From: Nymphaea colorata
Lineage: Eukaryota; Streptophyta; Magnoliopsida; Nymphaeales; Nymphaeaceae
Reading direction: 5' to 3'
Assembly (NCBI RefSeq): GCF_008831285.2
Contig: NC_045148.1
Span: 17,725,002 to 17,789,001 of the forward strand
Length of the DNA stretch: 64,000 bases
In this document: positions 23,221-34,800 of the stretch, piece after piece
Layout of the letters: the number at the start of each line of letters is the position of its first letter
How positions within the stretch are numbered: position 1 is the stretch's first letter
Position numbers and translations under genes: made by a program
Notes under the pieces: generated by a model
Told to the model about the DNA's origin: nothing
Database searches by the model: none
Seen by the model: only the letters and a program-made list of their open reading frames with translations

Positions 23221-26200
23221 TTCCCTCAGTCTCCGGCCGTTCCTTCCGGCCCCTTCAAACCCTCACCGTTCCGTCCTTCCCTTTCCACACTTTTCCTGTC
23301 GCGGTCGGAAGGGGGGGGGGGCGGCCATGAGCGTCCCTCCCGTCCTACGTACCAAAATTTCTTTCTCGTGGGCCCCGGAATTTGCCCCTTCGAAACTACG
23401 TGGATGGCTGGCTACGGGCCAATTTTTTTACATTTTTTTTAAAGATCACGAAACCCTCAATCATCTTCAATGGCGATTTCCTATTTTAACGCGGCAGGCA
23501 ATCATCTTCAAAGATAACTTCTCTACCTTAACATGCAATGACGAAGGAAAGTATAAGAAAATGAACCTTGTGTGTCCACGCCGGCTGGCACGTCCAGGAA
23601 GATACGCCAATATGACGGTGCTTTTCATATACGTTTCGGTCGTAAGGAGATAACGTAGTTGTGATTTGATTTACTCGGATCCAGACTGCTCTTGATTTTG
23701 ATATACGTTTTCGTATCAGGAACTAACTATTCAAGATGATCATAAAGAAGAAATGAAAGTTTCTCCATGTTGTGTGAGCCGAGTAGGGAACTAACTATTC
23801 AAGATGATCATAAAGAAGAAATGAAAGTTTCTCCATGTTGTGTGAGCGGAGACACGCAAGCTCTGATGTTAATTAACATTAGACGGTGTGGATGTCAATT
23901 AGCAACGACAAAGCCCTTTCGTTTTTCTTTTTTTCTTTTTGTCTTCTCCGTCGTGTTAAGAGTGTTGGTGTATGGAACTTGATTCATACTGGACACTCAT
24001 TTACAATACCGCGGATCCAACTTTGCCACCGCTGGTGAGTGTCTGTATTGTGTGGGATTGCCCTAATCCTTATGTTTTGAGGATGACCGTCGCTGGTGAG
24101 TGTTTGTACTGTGTGTTCATTTAAGAGAGAGAATACAAGAGATTTGTGCGACCGTGGACGTAGGAGATTATTGCTCCGAACCACGTAAATCGTTGTCTTC
24201 TTCCTTGTTGCTTCTAACCCCCTCTTGAGAGTGCGAGAGGAGAGTTTATTGTGTTTTGTTCCTAACAAAGAGATGAAACTACCTATACAGGCCGGTTCTG
24301 CAAGAATTTTCTTTTTAGTGTGAATGGATCCATAAATGTTCGCGTAATTCCCCCTTCCCTTAAACCGGCTGAACCGACTGCCAGGTTCTCGGATCCGACT
24401 AATTGACACCCATCTTGAGCAAATATAGTATTTCGATGCAAAGTTGAGCAAATATGGTATTCATTTCCTGAAGTGAAAAGGAGTAAGAAAGGCAGAACCT
24501 CATGTGCTCAAGCAATTTGAGAAAACAACATTGGATTCTCCCCAAATTGACTGCACCCGGTAAATCTTCGTCGTCACCGGAAAATGGTCCCCTGCCCTTT
24601 TTCCACCAAAGAAGGTTCACTCGTCAAGACTCACTGCACTCTGTTCTCAAACAAATCGAGAAAAATGGGCATCTGCCAGATCAAAGCTCCTTCTTGGAGA
24701 ATAAACTAATAATTTTTCTGCTCAAACTCAACGTTTCAGATCCTCCATGGTCGCTTATGTGGTCGCTCACAAGGCCGGAAGATCCTGAATCGCAATCACA
24801 CCTTCCGATCTTGGATCTAATTCGGAGGCTTCGTGATTTTCCTTTATGCCTAAAATGCCGGTGCAGCAACCGAACTCGAGATGGCCAGATGGAAAACTAG
24901 AATCATGTTTGGGGACTTGGGTCTCCTAATGGATTTTGATTCGATTTGATTCAATCAGAGTTCTTACTTAAACGCTCTAAAATAGATTCCGACAACTATG
25001 CGAAGAAAGAAGATAGAGATAGAAAAAAAAAAAAATTAAGGAACTGTGAGCTTCATATTATGGAAAGTATCCTCTTTTGTGCTTGATATTTGTTGGGCTT
25101 TTTTTCGGATAACGACCCCACCATGTATTTAGTTCAATCGTACAAAGCGCCATGGACCTGACAGAGTGTGATCAGGTGGGCACTGAGAAGAAGTCTGCTC
25201 CCTCTTCCACCTTTCACACTGGGAAGAAGAAAGGACAACTGGCCGGTAGGGCCAAACGAAGACGTGGACCTGCTCCGACTTCGAACCCGTCAAAGACTCC
25301 CTGTTTACTTAGTTGATCCCTCCCTAATCCATTTGGAGGCCCACCCACCAGCATTTTGCCAAGTCTTCGACCCGTGATTGAAGGGAATTTTGGGTCAGGT
25401 TCTCCGGCAAAGCACAAAAAATCAAGATCCTCGCTCTACGGCAGCAATCGCCACCGTTCGCCGGGGGCCTGCCTGAAGTCGGCGGCGTAATGAACGGCCC
25501 CTGATCTTATGTAAATCACGAATTCAACTTTGTTCGATGAAGTGATTGTTTGAGTCGAATCTTCAACTTAGACGACGGTAATTTTATTTATATCACAAAC
25601 CACTTACGTATACATTCTAAAGTTAGGTTACTTACGTATCACAAGTCACTTACGATGGGACCAAATCACAGTAATCTGTGAACAAAGTACATAACATGCT
25701 TTGACATTCACTTATAGAGTGATTTGGTTTTAGTTCACTGAGCGAGTGGTCTCGGCTAAATATATTCTTCTTTTTTATGCGTTGAAGGCGTACAGTGGCT
25801 GCAGACGACGGACTGCTGTTGCAGCCTTGCAGGTGGCTCGTGGACTTCTGTTTGGTGGTTTTGGGAGATGGGAAACCAGGTTTTCTAGGGTTTCAGGGAT
25901 GGAAACTGGTTTTTGTTCGCGAGTTTTATTGCGGTTTACTGTGCAGCTGTAAAAGAAGCCTGTGTTAGTTGTCTCCAACAGCTCGTCTATTAAACAAATG
26001 AACCCATGAGTGGTGGGGAAATTAATTAATCTTAGTTTGGAGTAAGAGAAAAGGCAGTTCCCTTCTTTGGGTTCTCTCCTCTTGGGTGGGGTTCCCTTTG
26101 GATCCTGGCAAACGGCTAGTTGTGTCGTTCCAGACATCCTCTCTCTCTATCTCTCTCTCTGCCATTAGCAAATCTCAATGTCTGGAGTGTAATCTCTTGA

Positions 26201-26342
26201 ATAGTAACCACTCGTGGTCTACTAGCAGAAGGTAAGCTAAAAATCTCTCTCTGTCGTGCTGTAAGCTCGAAAAGGGTCTCAAATTTTTCAACTTTAGTGC
26301 TTGGAATTTGCACTGAAGGGTTTAAACTCCAAGAATTGGGAG
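23221..26342. other. Intergenic DNA with LTR-like relic and short repeats
   Basis: No supported gene. A 68-bp tandem duplication occupies 23719-23847. A possible LTR relic lies at about 23954-24267, with TGTTA and TAACA ends and the internal words GACCGTGGACGTAGG and GAACCACGTAAATC typical of copia LTRs; no target-site duplication is seen. Within it a 25-bp near-repeat (CGCTGGTGAGTGT...) occurs at about 24030 and 24091. An open frame at 24502-24900 (plus, 132 codons) has no domain I recognise. Confidence 0.45.
23719..23847. repeat. Near-perfect tandem duplication, 68-bp unit
   Basis: The words GGAACTAACTATTCAAGATG ... CTCCATGTTGTGTGAGC occur at 23719 and again at 23787 with no difference I can see across about 60 bases. 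This suggests a recent local duplication. Confidence 0.9.
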
Positions 26343-26343
26343 C

Positions 26344-26351
26344 CTATATAT
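26344..26351 (+). promoter_or_regulatory. TATA-like element of the ZAR1-type gene
   Basis: TATATATC lies 122 bases before the start codon and is followed by a CT-rich leader, a usual layout for a plant core promoter. Position-based inference. Confidence 0.45.
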
Positions 26352-26472
26352 CTCTCTGTCTCAGTCAGTCGCAAAGGGAGGCCATTCTGTTCTTGCTCGT
26401 CCATTTTTCACAAGCTGGGGCGTTTGTTGACAAGGATTGAAGCGGTGAGGTGGCTGCAGGGTGCTTTGAGCC

Positions 26473-28899
26473 ATGGTCGGTGTTTTGATCTGGTTGGTGT
26501 TGTTATTGAACTATGGCGGCTCTGTTTTCTGCTTGAATGTAGAAGGGTTAGCTCTTTTGGCCTTCAAAAACTCCATTAAGGATGACCCGCAGAATGCTAC
26601 AGGCAACTGGGATTCATCCCAAGAGACGCCATGCTCATGGAATGGCGTTGTTTGCAGTGAAAACAGAGTGGTCTCCCTGAGCATGCCCAAGAAGCAGCTA
26701 TTGGGTTCTTTGCCGTCTATTCTGGGCTCTTTGGTCTACATGAGACACATCAACCTGAGGAATAACAGACTGAATGGAAGTATTCCCTCAGAACTATTCC
26801 ATATTGGGGGCCTTCAGAGCATGTTTTTGTACGGAAATTCCTTTTCTGGATCGCTTCCTTCAGATGTTGGTGGGCTAAGGTACCTTCAGAACTTGGATTT
26901 ATCAAGCAATCTTTTGAATGGTTCCTTGCCTTCTTCGTTGATGCAGTGCACTAGATTGAAATCTTTGATACTTCGCAAGAACAATTTTAGTGGTGTTCTG
27001 CCTGATGGATTTGGTGTTACCTTCAGTTATTTGGAAACGCTTGATCTTTCTTATAATAGATTTGAGGGTTCCATTCCCGGCGGCATCGGAAACCTGTCTC
27101 GCCTTCAAGGCACTGTAGACTTGTCACATAACCTCTTCTCTGGCTCGATCCCTGCATCTTTGGGAAACCTTCCTGAGAAGGTCTACATTGATCTCACTTA
27201 CAATAATCTCAGTGGGCCGATACCGCAGAATGGAGCTTTGGTTAATAGAGGACCAACAGCATTCGTCGGTAATCCACATCTCTGTGGTCCTCCATTGAGG
27301 AGTCCGTGCCCTGGAACTTCGCCCATCTCTTCTTCAACTCCAGGTCTGCCGAATGGCTACCCGCCTCCTACAATGTCAGATATGGTTAACTCCAGCAGTG
27401 GGCACAAGGGCCTGAGCAAAGGACTAATAATAGCGATCGTGCTGAGTGATGCTATGGGGATTGCATTGATCGCTTTGGTCTTCTTATTTTGTTACTGGAG
27501 GCTTGTTTCTTCACATGAGAAGGGTGAGCTTTCAAGCTATGAAAAGGGTCAGGTGGCGAAGAGGGACTGCCTGTGTTTTAGGAAGGATGAATCGGAGACT
27601 AACTCTGAGAATTTGGAGCAGTTGGATTTGGTGCCACTAGATGTACATGTGAGGTTCAATTTGGATGAGCTGCTCAGGGCAACTGCTTTTGTTCTAGGCA
27701 AGAGTGGCATTGGCATAGTCTACAAGGTCGTCCTGGAAGATGGGCTCACCTTAGCGGTGAGAAGATTGGGTGAAGGTGGGTCTCAAAGACTGAAAGAATT
27801 TCAAACCGAGGTCGTAGCAATTGGGAAGCTCCGGCATCCAAACATTGTTGCACTCCGAGCGTACTATTGGTCTGTCGATGAGAAGCTTCTTATCTATGAC
27901 TACATACCTAATGGAAATCTGGCTTCTGCCATTCATGGTAAGTTCTCAGATTCCATCCAACTTTTTAATGGATGTTGATATTTCAACAGTTTCTCTCTTA
28001 ACTGTCTTTCTCTTCCAAGTAACCATGAAATTTTCATGTGATATCATGATGACTATGCGATGGTCTTTGTTGCAACAACTAACACAGTTCAGGTGCTAAA
28101 AGTTGGCAATGACCTGAGCACATCCTTGCTTTTCGGCAGTATAATGAAATGTTATTGCCCTACCTCATTTCTAAACAGCCAAGTCTTAGAAACAGTTTTA
28201 AACCATTATATTGCCGGTGCGTTTCTGGATTCTTCTCAGTTTATTTTGGTTTCAATTGCAGGAAAGAATGGTCCTCCTCTTCTGTGGGAAATGAGGGTTG
28301 GAATTGCAAAGGGGACAGCGAAGGGATTGGCTTACTTGCATGAGTACAGCCCCAAGAAGTATGTTCACGGTGATCTGAAGCCTACAAATATACTCTTGGG
28401 GATTAATATGGAACCTTACGTATCAGATTTCGGCTTAGGACGGCTAGCAAACATAGCAGGTGGAACACCAAGATTACAGTCTGACAGGATTGCGACTGAG
28501 ACCAAGCAACAACATTCTGCTGATGCTGCAGTCAATTTAATTGTTAGTCCTGGATCTTTATATCAAGCCCCAGAAGCTCCGAAGGTTTTGAAGCCATCAC
28601 AAAAATGGGACGTTTACTCCTACGGCGTTATACTACTGGAGCTGATTACTGGAAGATCTCCAGAAGCCTTGATGGCTTCATTGGATATGGATCTAGTGAG
28701 ATGGGTACAGTTATGCATTGATGAGAAAAAACCATTTTCAGATGTATTGGACAATGTACTGCTCCACGAACTGGAAATGGAAGAAGAGATGATCGGCGTG
28801 CTGAAAATTGCACTGGCCTGTGTTCAGAGCAATCCAGAGAGGAGGCCGTCAATGAGGAATGTCTGTGACTTGCTGGATAGGTTGACTGGGACCAACTGA
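26473..28899 (+). CDS. ZAR1: LRR receptor-like kinase, ZAR1 (ZYGOTIC ARREST 1) type
   Basis: Plasma-membrane receptor-like kinase. In Arabidopsis, ZAR1 controls the asymmetric division of the zygote and is reported to work with calmodulin and a G-protein beta subunit. Two exons, 26473-27937 and 28262-28899, give 700 residues. In order: signal peptide (about 1-20), LRR N-cap with CSWNGVVC (54-61), about six LRRs, a Pro/Ser-rich juxtamembrane part, a membrane span (about 317-343), then the kinase. The stretches [27 protein letters not shown] and [13 protein letters not shown] are close to Arabidopsis ZAR1. The Gly-rich loop is intact (409-416). The VAIK lysine is Arg430, and the catalytic loop is HGDLK (524-528) rather than HRDLK, as in ZAR1 itself. 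DFG is at 544-546. The single 324-bp intron splits the Gly of AIHG. Confidence 0.95.
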
Positions 28900-31800
28900 G
28901 AGTGGAAGTCGTGCAATGATGCCATGGCTACTGAGGGTTTGAATAATTTGAATTTGAGTCCTCTGCTTGAGCGCACTGAAAATGGTTTTACCTCACAACT
29001 GAGGCAATCACAGTTCTACTCGTGCTCTTTTTGTTTCATTTCAACTGCTTCTGTTGCACTCTCTGATGGATGAGAGCTAACAATGGAGCATTCAGTAGAT
29101 GAAACATGCTCTCATCGCCTTATCTATCTCTAAATCTGTTTTTTGCCTTGTGTTGTAGCTTTTTTACTGCAATCACGATAAAAATATTCCAATGATTTTT
29201 GTTTTGCAATCCTATTATACAGATCTTCCTTTGGTATATGCAAAATCACCACCTAGCTGGTTCATCTACAATGGTTTCTTATACTGTAGATTATGAATTT
29301 GCTACTGTTTTATATTCGATGGCTGGTCAGTTTTACAGTCAGCCGTGCAGTACTGTCATGTGGCTTTGGGAACTGATTTGATCCGCTGAGGTTGGCCAAG
29401 CTGGCTGTACGTGATCCATGTGGAAGCCAGTTTGGACGACTTAACAGGCACGGCCTTTTTAGTTAGCAGAAACTAAACTGTTGAAGACTGGGCTTGTATC
29501 AAGAGATTCCCCGGGCCAGTGAGGACGTGAAGGCCTGGACAGTTCATTTTATGAGATCTAGGTGCTGGGCTTCTTGGTACTTGCAATCTAGTAGACCAAC
29601 TTGATATACGAGCTTTGTCCATGTGAATGACTCTTTTGACTTTCATTAGCAGCAGTTAGTGAACATATTTGCCAAGAGATGCCATATTGATGACGTACGA
29701 ACAAAAGTAAGCTTTGTTTCGTAAAACCCATCATTTTGCCAGCTAGAATTATAACTATACCCTTAAATTGCAAAATGAAAGTAGAAATGAGCTTTCAGTT
29801 TACATTGTCATCAGCAATTGAACAATAGTGAAATCTCTCTCTTCCTCTCTTTAATTCTTGCCTCAAATGCAAGTTACAGCTTTTTGCTAATGTGGCTTTT
29901 GGCAGACTTTATTGAGGTTGTACTCTTCTGTGACTTTTAGTTGGGCTCTCCAACTGAAGGAATCTTGACCTTTTAGCGTTTTGGTTATAGACAAGATTAA
30001 CCTCTTCCTTTGTTCCTAGCTTACTTATGGAGGTAAAATCCATTTCTCTTGACAACCAAGTTGAGACGGTTCTCTTTGCTATAGCTTAAATCACAATACC
30101 TAATTAGAACGGAATTTCCGTTAGTGACTAGAATAATCTTGAAAAATAATAGATGGAAAGTATTCAAAGACTGAGAATGATGGTTTAGGAACAAATAACG
30201 CAATTTATGATGGATAAAGCTATAGCGTGACTTCTTATCTTCAAGTTAACCATAGTTGGTTTTAAAACTTTAAGTGGCTGTTGGTTGTGAACTCTTTAAG
30301 GTTAAGTGGGCCTTCGTTAACATTTCAAAAGCTTAGCGCCTTTCTGCATGGTTCTCATCTTTAGTATAACAGTAACAATGCGGTGGTGTGAGCCAGAAAG
30401 CATCCTGTGACTTGTAAAGCTGGGTAAAACAGCACGCATGTTTCATCTGAAAAAGCAATGAGTAGAAATACAGGGTCTTTCGAGGACCATCGGCCGCTTG
30501 CTGCAAAGATTAGGTACTTCTGGTGCCAAGTGATGATGGCTTCTACTTTCCTTTCTATGGCATAAAGTTGAAGGTCATCCTCATCCCCATTCCCAAGGAA
30601 GGGAACCTTGGAAGAACGGCATTAGATAAAAGTGTTGAAATGAAACCCCAATTCTAGTTTCAAACCTACCATTCTGCATGTTTGGCCCTTCCATGATATT
30701 GTTCTCTTGTGCGCTGCAACTTACCCTTAGTTTTGAGAATCCAAGGATCCCTCCCCCTCCCTTCCCCTTGCTCTCAACAACGTCTAGAACTACTGCGACT
30801 GGCGTCACAACATCTGTGTTGATTTAAATAAAGTCACTAAAGCCTCTTTGAGCACCGTGTAGAGGATTCTTGTTTATCCCCATGTGTGGGGATACTGACC
30901 TTCATGTGAATGGCTGCCTCACTTTGCTTTTAGCTCTTAGACATGCAGCCAGTGCTCAAACGACAGGCAAATGCGACATGGGCGCCATTTTGGGAACGGC
31001 ACCGATTCAGGAAGCCATGACTTGCACTTCTCTGGTCCTTTTACTGTCGGCACGAGACTGGTCAAAGCCGGAGTCATCTTAGACCGAACCATGATCCGCG
31101 TTCCAGGCAGGCAATTGTACTGACCTCCGTGAAAGAGTTCATTCTGCATCTGTTTGGGTCAGAACTCAGAACCAAACTTGACCGAGCACGCATCTCATGG
31201 GGACTGTCCAACGATTTCTGGCTTGAAATGATGATTCTTACTATGGGTAATCCACATCGTACTGGCTACAGAGTAGCCATATGGAGATGGGTCCAGGGTC
31301 AGACTGCAAACCTGCCTGACAGTAATCAGCCCTGTGCCGGGCTTCCAGTCCATCTGCCTATTGCGCCCTTGATGAACTTAGCCAACGGCAAGGTTGGTTC
31401 ACATTCAAGGGGTTTTAAGTCTGAAGCCCATGACTGCTTGCATTAAGTGTTATTTTTTTGGGTTGCAAATGATGGCAAGTATGTCACCGATGGATGTACC
31501 ATGAATCGACTCGATTCTCAAAACAAGTAAGAACCTTGGAGATACAAGGACATGACTTAGAGTTAATGCAAAGCACAAGCGGTTGGCTTGACCACTCCTT
31601 TTGATGGAAATCGAGTTGTTGATGGTGGTAGTTCTGACTTTTTCTTTGTGGTTTCTTATGATCTGCCTGAATCACACTTTGGGATTCTCAAGTTCCTGCA
31701 GGCTCTATCTGTGTTCCAAGCTAGTTCTTTTACTCGGAGAAGCAAAACTATATTCGAGGGATGTATAGCACTGAATTACATTCCAGTTAATTGGTAAGCA

Positions 31801-34800
31801 CCTTCCATAGATCCTCTCAAGTTTAAGCCATAGTTGCATTTTAGCAGGAATGATCTCAGACTCAACGATATTATCAAAGTTACATACCGAGAGCTTCTAA
31901 AAAAACTCAAATAAGGGTGCACAACAAGTCGAGTACCAACTCGAGCTCAAGCAGGTGGATTAATTTGGTCCCTCGGTTCCCAAATGTCGATCTGCAGATC
32001 CGAAATTTGAACTGTGCGCAAAGATCGTGTCATGTGACTCATGTCGTGCCTTTTGAAGATGATATTTTCAGAGCAGTAACGGCCTAACGTTCGGTAGCCG
32101 TTCTATCTTACTGCAGAGCAGTCTGCTTGAAGCATCATAAAAACAAAGGATACAAAACAAATGTCTTCTGCACTAACAAAACCGAAGTTAAATTCCAATA
32201 CTGCATGAACAGCGTTCCATGCCTACTGTACTGATCATACATGTGAAAGACTAGTACCATTTACTCGAACAGCTGCAGTACTACCCCATCAACCCCACAT
32301 ACAGACAACGAATAAAGCAAAATGTGCACCATGATTGAGACGCCATGAAGCTTTAACATCACATGCATCCATTAGTCTTTATGTAGACAAAAATAAACAT
32401 CAAGCCCGTGATGTAGTTGAATAGTTGAACAGAGGATCCCAAAGGCACAAAATCCAATTCTTTCAGGTAATTTAAATGTCTAAAGTTTGTCGCCATGATA
32501 GCACATTCTCTTGCTAACTACAAAGCCAAGATGGAAACTTGTTAACAAAAGTTTGAGGTCATCATCTGATAGCGTCCGCCACATTTTAGAACCAGCCAAT
32601 TAGGAATTCTCGGATGACGTACTAACAGTATAGTATCAATAATGAGGTCGCCAGTGATTCTCATCTCACATTCGATGTACTCTGTGAGGCAGATGAAGCA
32701 TCGTATTATCTGCTCAAGTGCTTCCTTTGACATCATTTTAGAGCGCTCTTGGTCTAAAGCAGGTGGGTTCACCTGGTGGGCAGCCATCTTAAGGTGAAAC
32801 ACCATCTTCCTTTCACTGTCCCACTAGCCAGAACATGTGTTGCATCCTGGTTAGTGTTTCATGTTAGGAAGGTGAACCACCCACGCGATTTGATCTTCTT
32901 TCCTCTTTGTGTTTTCAAGTGGGTCACATGACACCCTCTTCTACAAATTCTTTCTGAAATTGAGTGCCACTAGCACATGGAACATTCGCATTCAGGAATG
33001 AGATTTCGCCTGCATATGAATAGAGTGGTAATGGATGACTTCTTTCTCTCCTAATTCTAATTTCACTGAGAAATCAAAGGAAGATCTATGGTCTCACATA
33101 GCGCACTCTAAACTACTATCTTAATGCTTCCCCGCCTCTAAATCTCGGTCTCCGCCATTGTAATTTTTGATATAGCCAATCCCTTAATGGATCCCCTCAT
33201 TGCTTGAAAATTACCTTCTTTATCCACAATTAACTTTCTGAAGTTCCTTTGCTGGCGTCGTAACTCGTCGGGGAAATAAGTATCAGTTCACCATTTTCTC
33301 CAGGGATGTGCTTCTTAGCTTTGAGTTTAGTAATTAATAATTAACAACCACTGAGAAGAGGAGAATGGTCAAAAGAGGCGAGATATTATCATAATAAAAC
33401 TATCCCCAATATAGTTTTTGTATTGTAAATGATCCACTTTTGTCTGCCGGAGCTCAGTTACTTTCCCCGGAAGTAAGTAAATAACTCGTCAAACGTTTTC
33501 AAGTATGAATTACTTAAAAAAAAAAATGGATGTCTCGTTAACAACCTTGCTGGTATGATCAAAGCATAGTAGTACTAGATTGGATGCAGATTGGACCTTG
33601 GCAGCCCGATCCGTTACACCAACGTGGCCCTGCCTCCTCTCTCTCTCTCTCTCCCTTTCTCTCTTTCGGCGGAGATGGCGCTGCCACTACCAACGCCACA
33701 ACTAAGCTCTCTCTCATGAGGCCAGTTGAGGTGGGTGGAAGATTTGTGGACCAAAGATACAAGTTGGTTCAGCGCCTTCCCCCTTTCTTTCTAGCAATTT
33801 CTTCAGGTTTTGGCTGATTAACCACCATTTCTAGAGAGCGGGGATGAGTCATGAACTGCCAAAAGCATGCAGGAATGAGTCATGCACTGCCAAAAGCATT
33901 TAATTTGTGGCTTGTCTAATGGGCATCTAGGGAGTTTGTTTTCAATTCTAGTCATGGATTGTCGATCTTAGATCACTCTATGGGTTCCTTGCGAAGTGTG
34001 AAATAATCCGTACTTTCTGCATTTGTGAAGCATAAAAATGGTCAGAGTTTTGATGAATGTAAATTTTTTACTGTTTCCTTTTCTAGATTTCGTATAACGT
34101 AGTTTTAGAATAAAAAATACCTTAAACGGAGAAATGCTTTGGCCCAGTAATGAAACCACTGCTAACCTACCATTATTGGCTAAGTGTGCAGGTTTCATCA
34201 GCAGTTGCGAATCGAGCGGCTTGATGCCCTTTATGGTTAGGAATTTTAAACTAAATTCTTATTTGGCCCTTGAGACTGATGGGGAGGTCTAGTTTTGGGC
34301 AAGAATGTGGAGAAGAACTCGATGAAGAATGAGTTCTTAAGCGTGGCAAGCAAGTACTGTCGACGAGATGATAATGGATGCAAATACAGAAAGGTTTATT
34401 CAAGAATTTCGAAAATGTGGACCGTAGTAAACGTTATGAGCTTCTTCGAGGTAACGTCTCCTTTGTTTTCCCATTCTTTAGTTTGCTAACACAGTTACTT
34501 TTGCCTTTTCTTGGTTTATTCGTGGTGGAAAGGGTAAACGGTAGGTATTCCTCTTGAAGACCTAAAAATACTAACTACATTATTAATATTTTGCTGCTGT
34601 TGAGTGGCTTGGCGATGTGAATTGATGAAGTATCAAACTGTAGACTGTAGAAGCTTGAAAACCAACAATACTGGCTCTACTAGTTGGTTGCTAGTTGACT
34701 TCTTTTCAAATTGAAGGCGTACATTCGTGATAATGAAAACGGCATTGCATAGTTATGCAAGATGTTGTAGTTCTTATAGTTAAATGAATTTTTTACTCGT

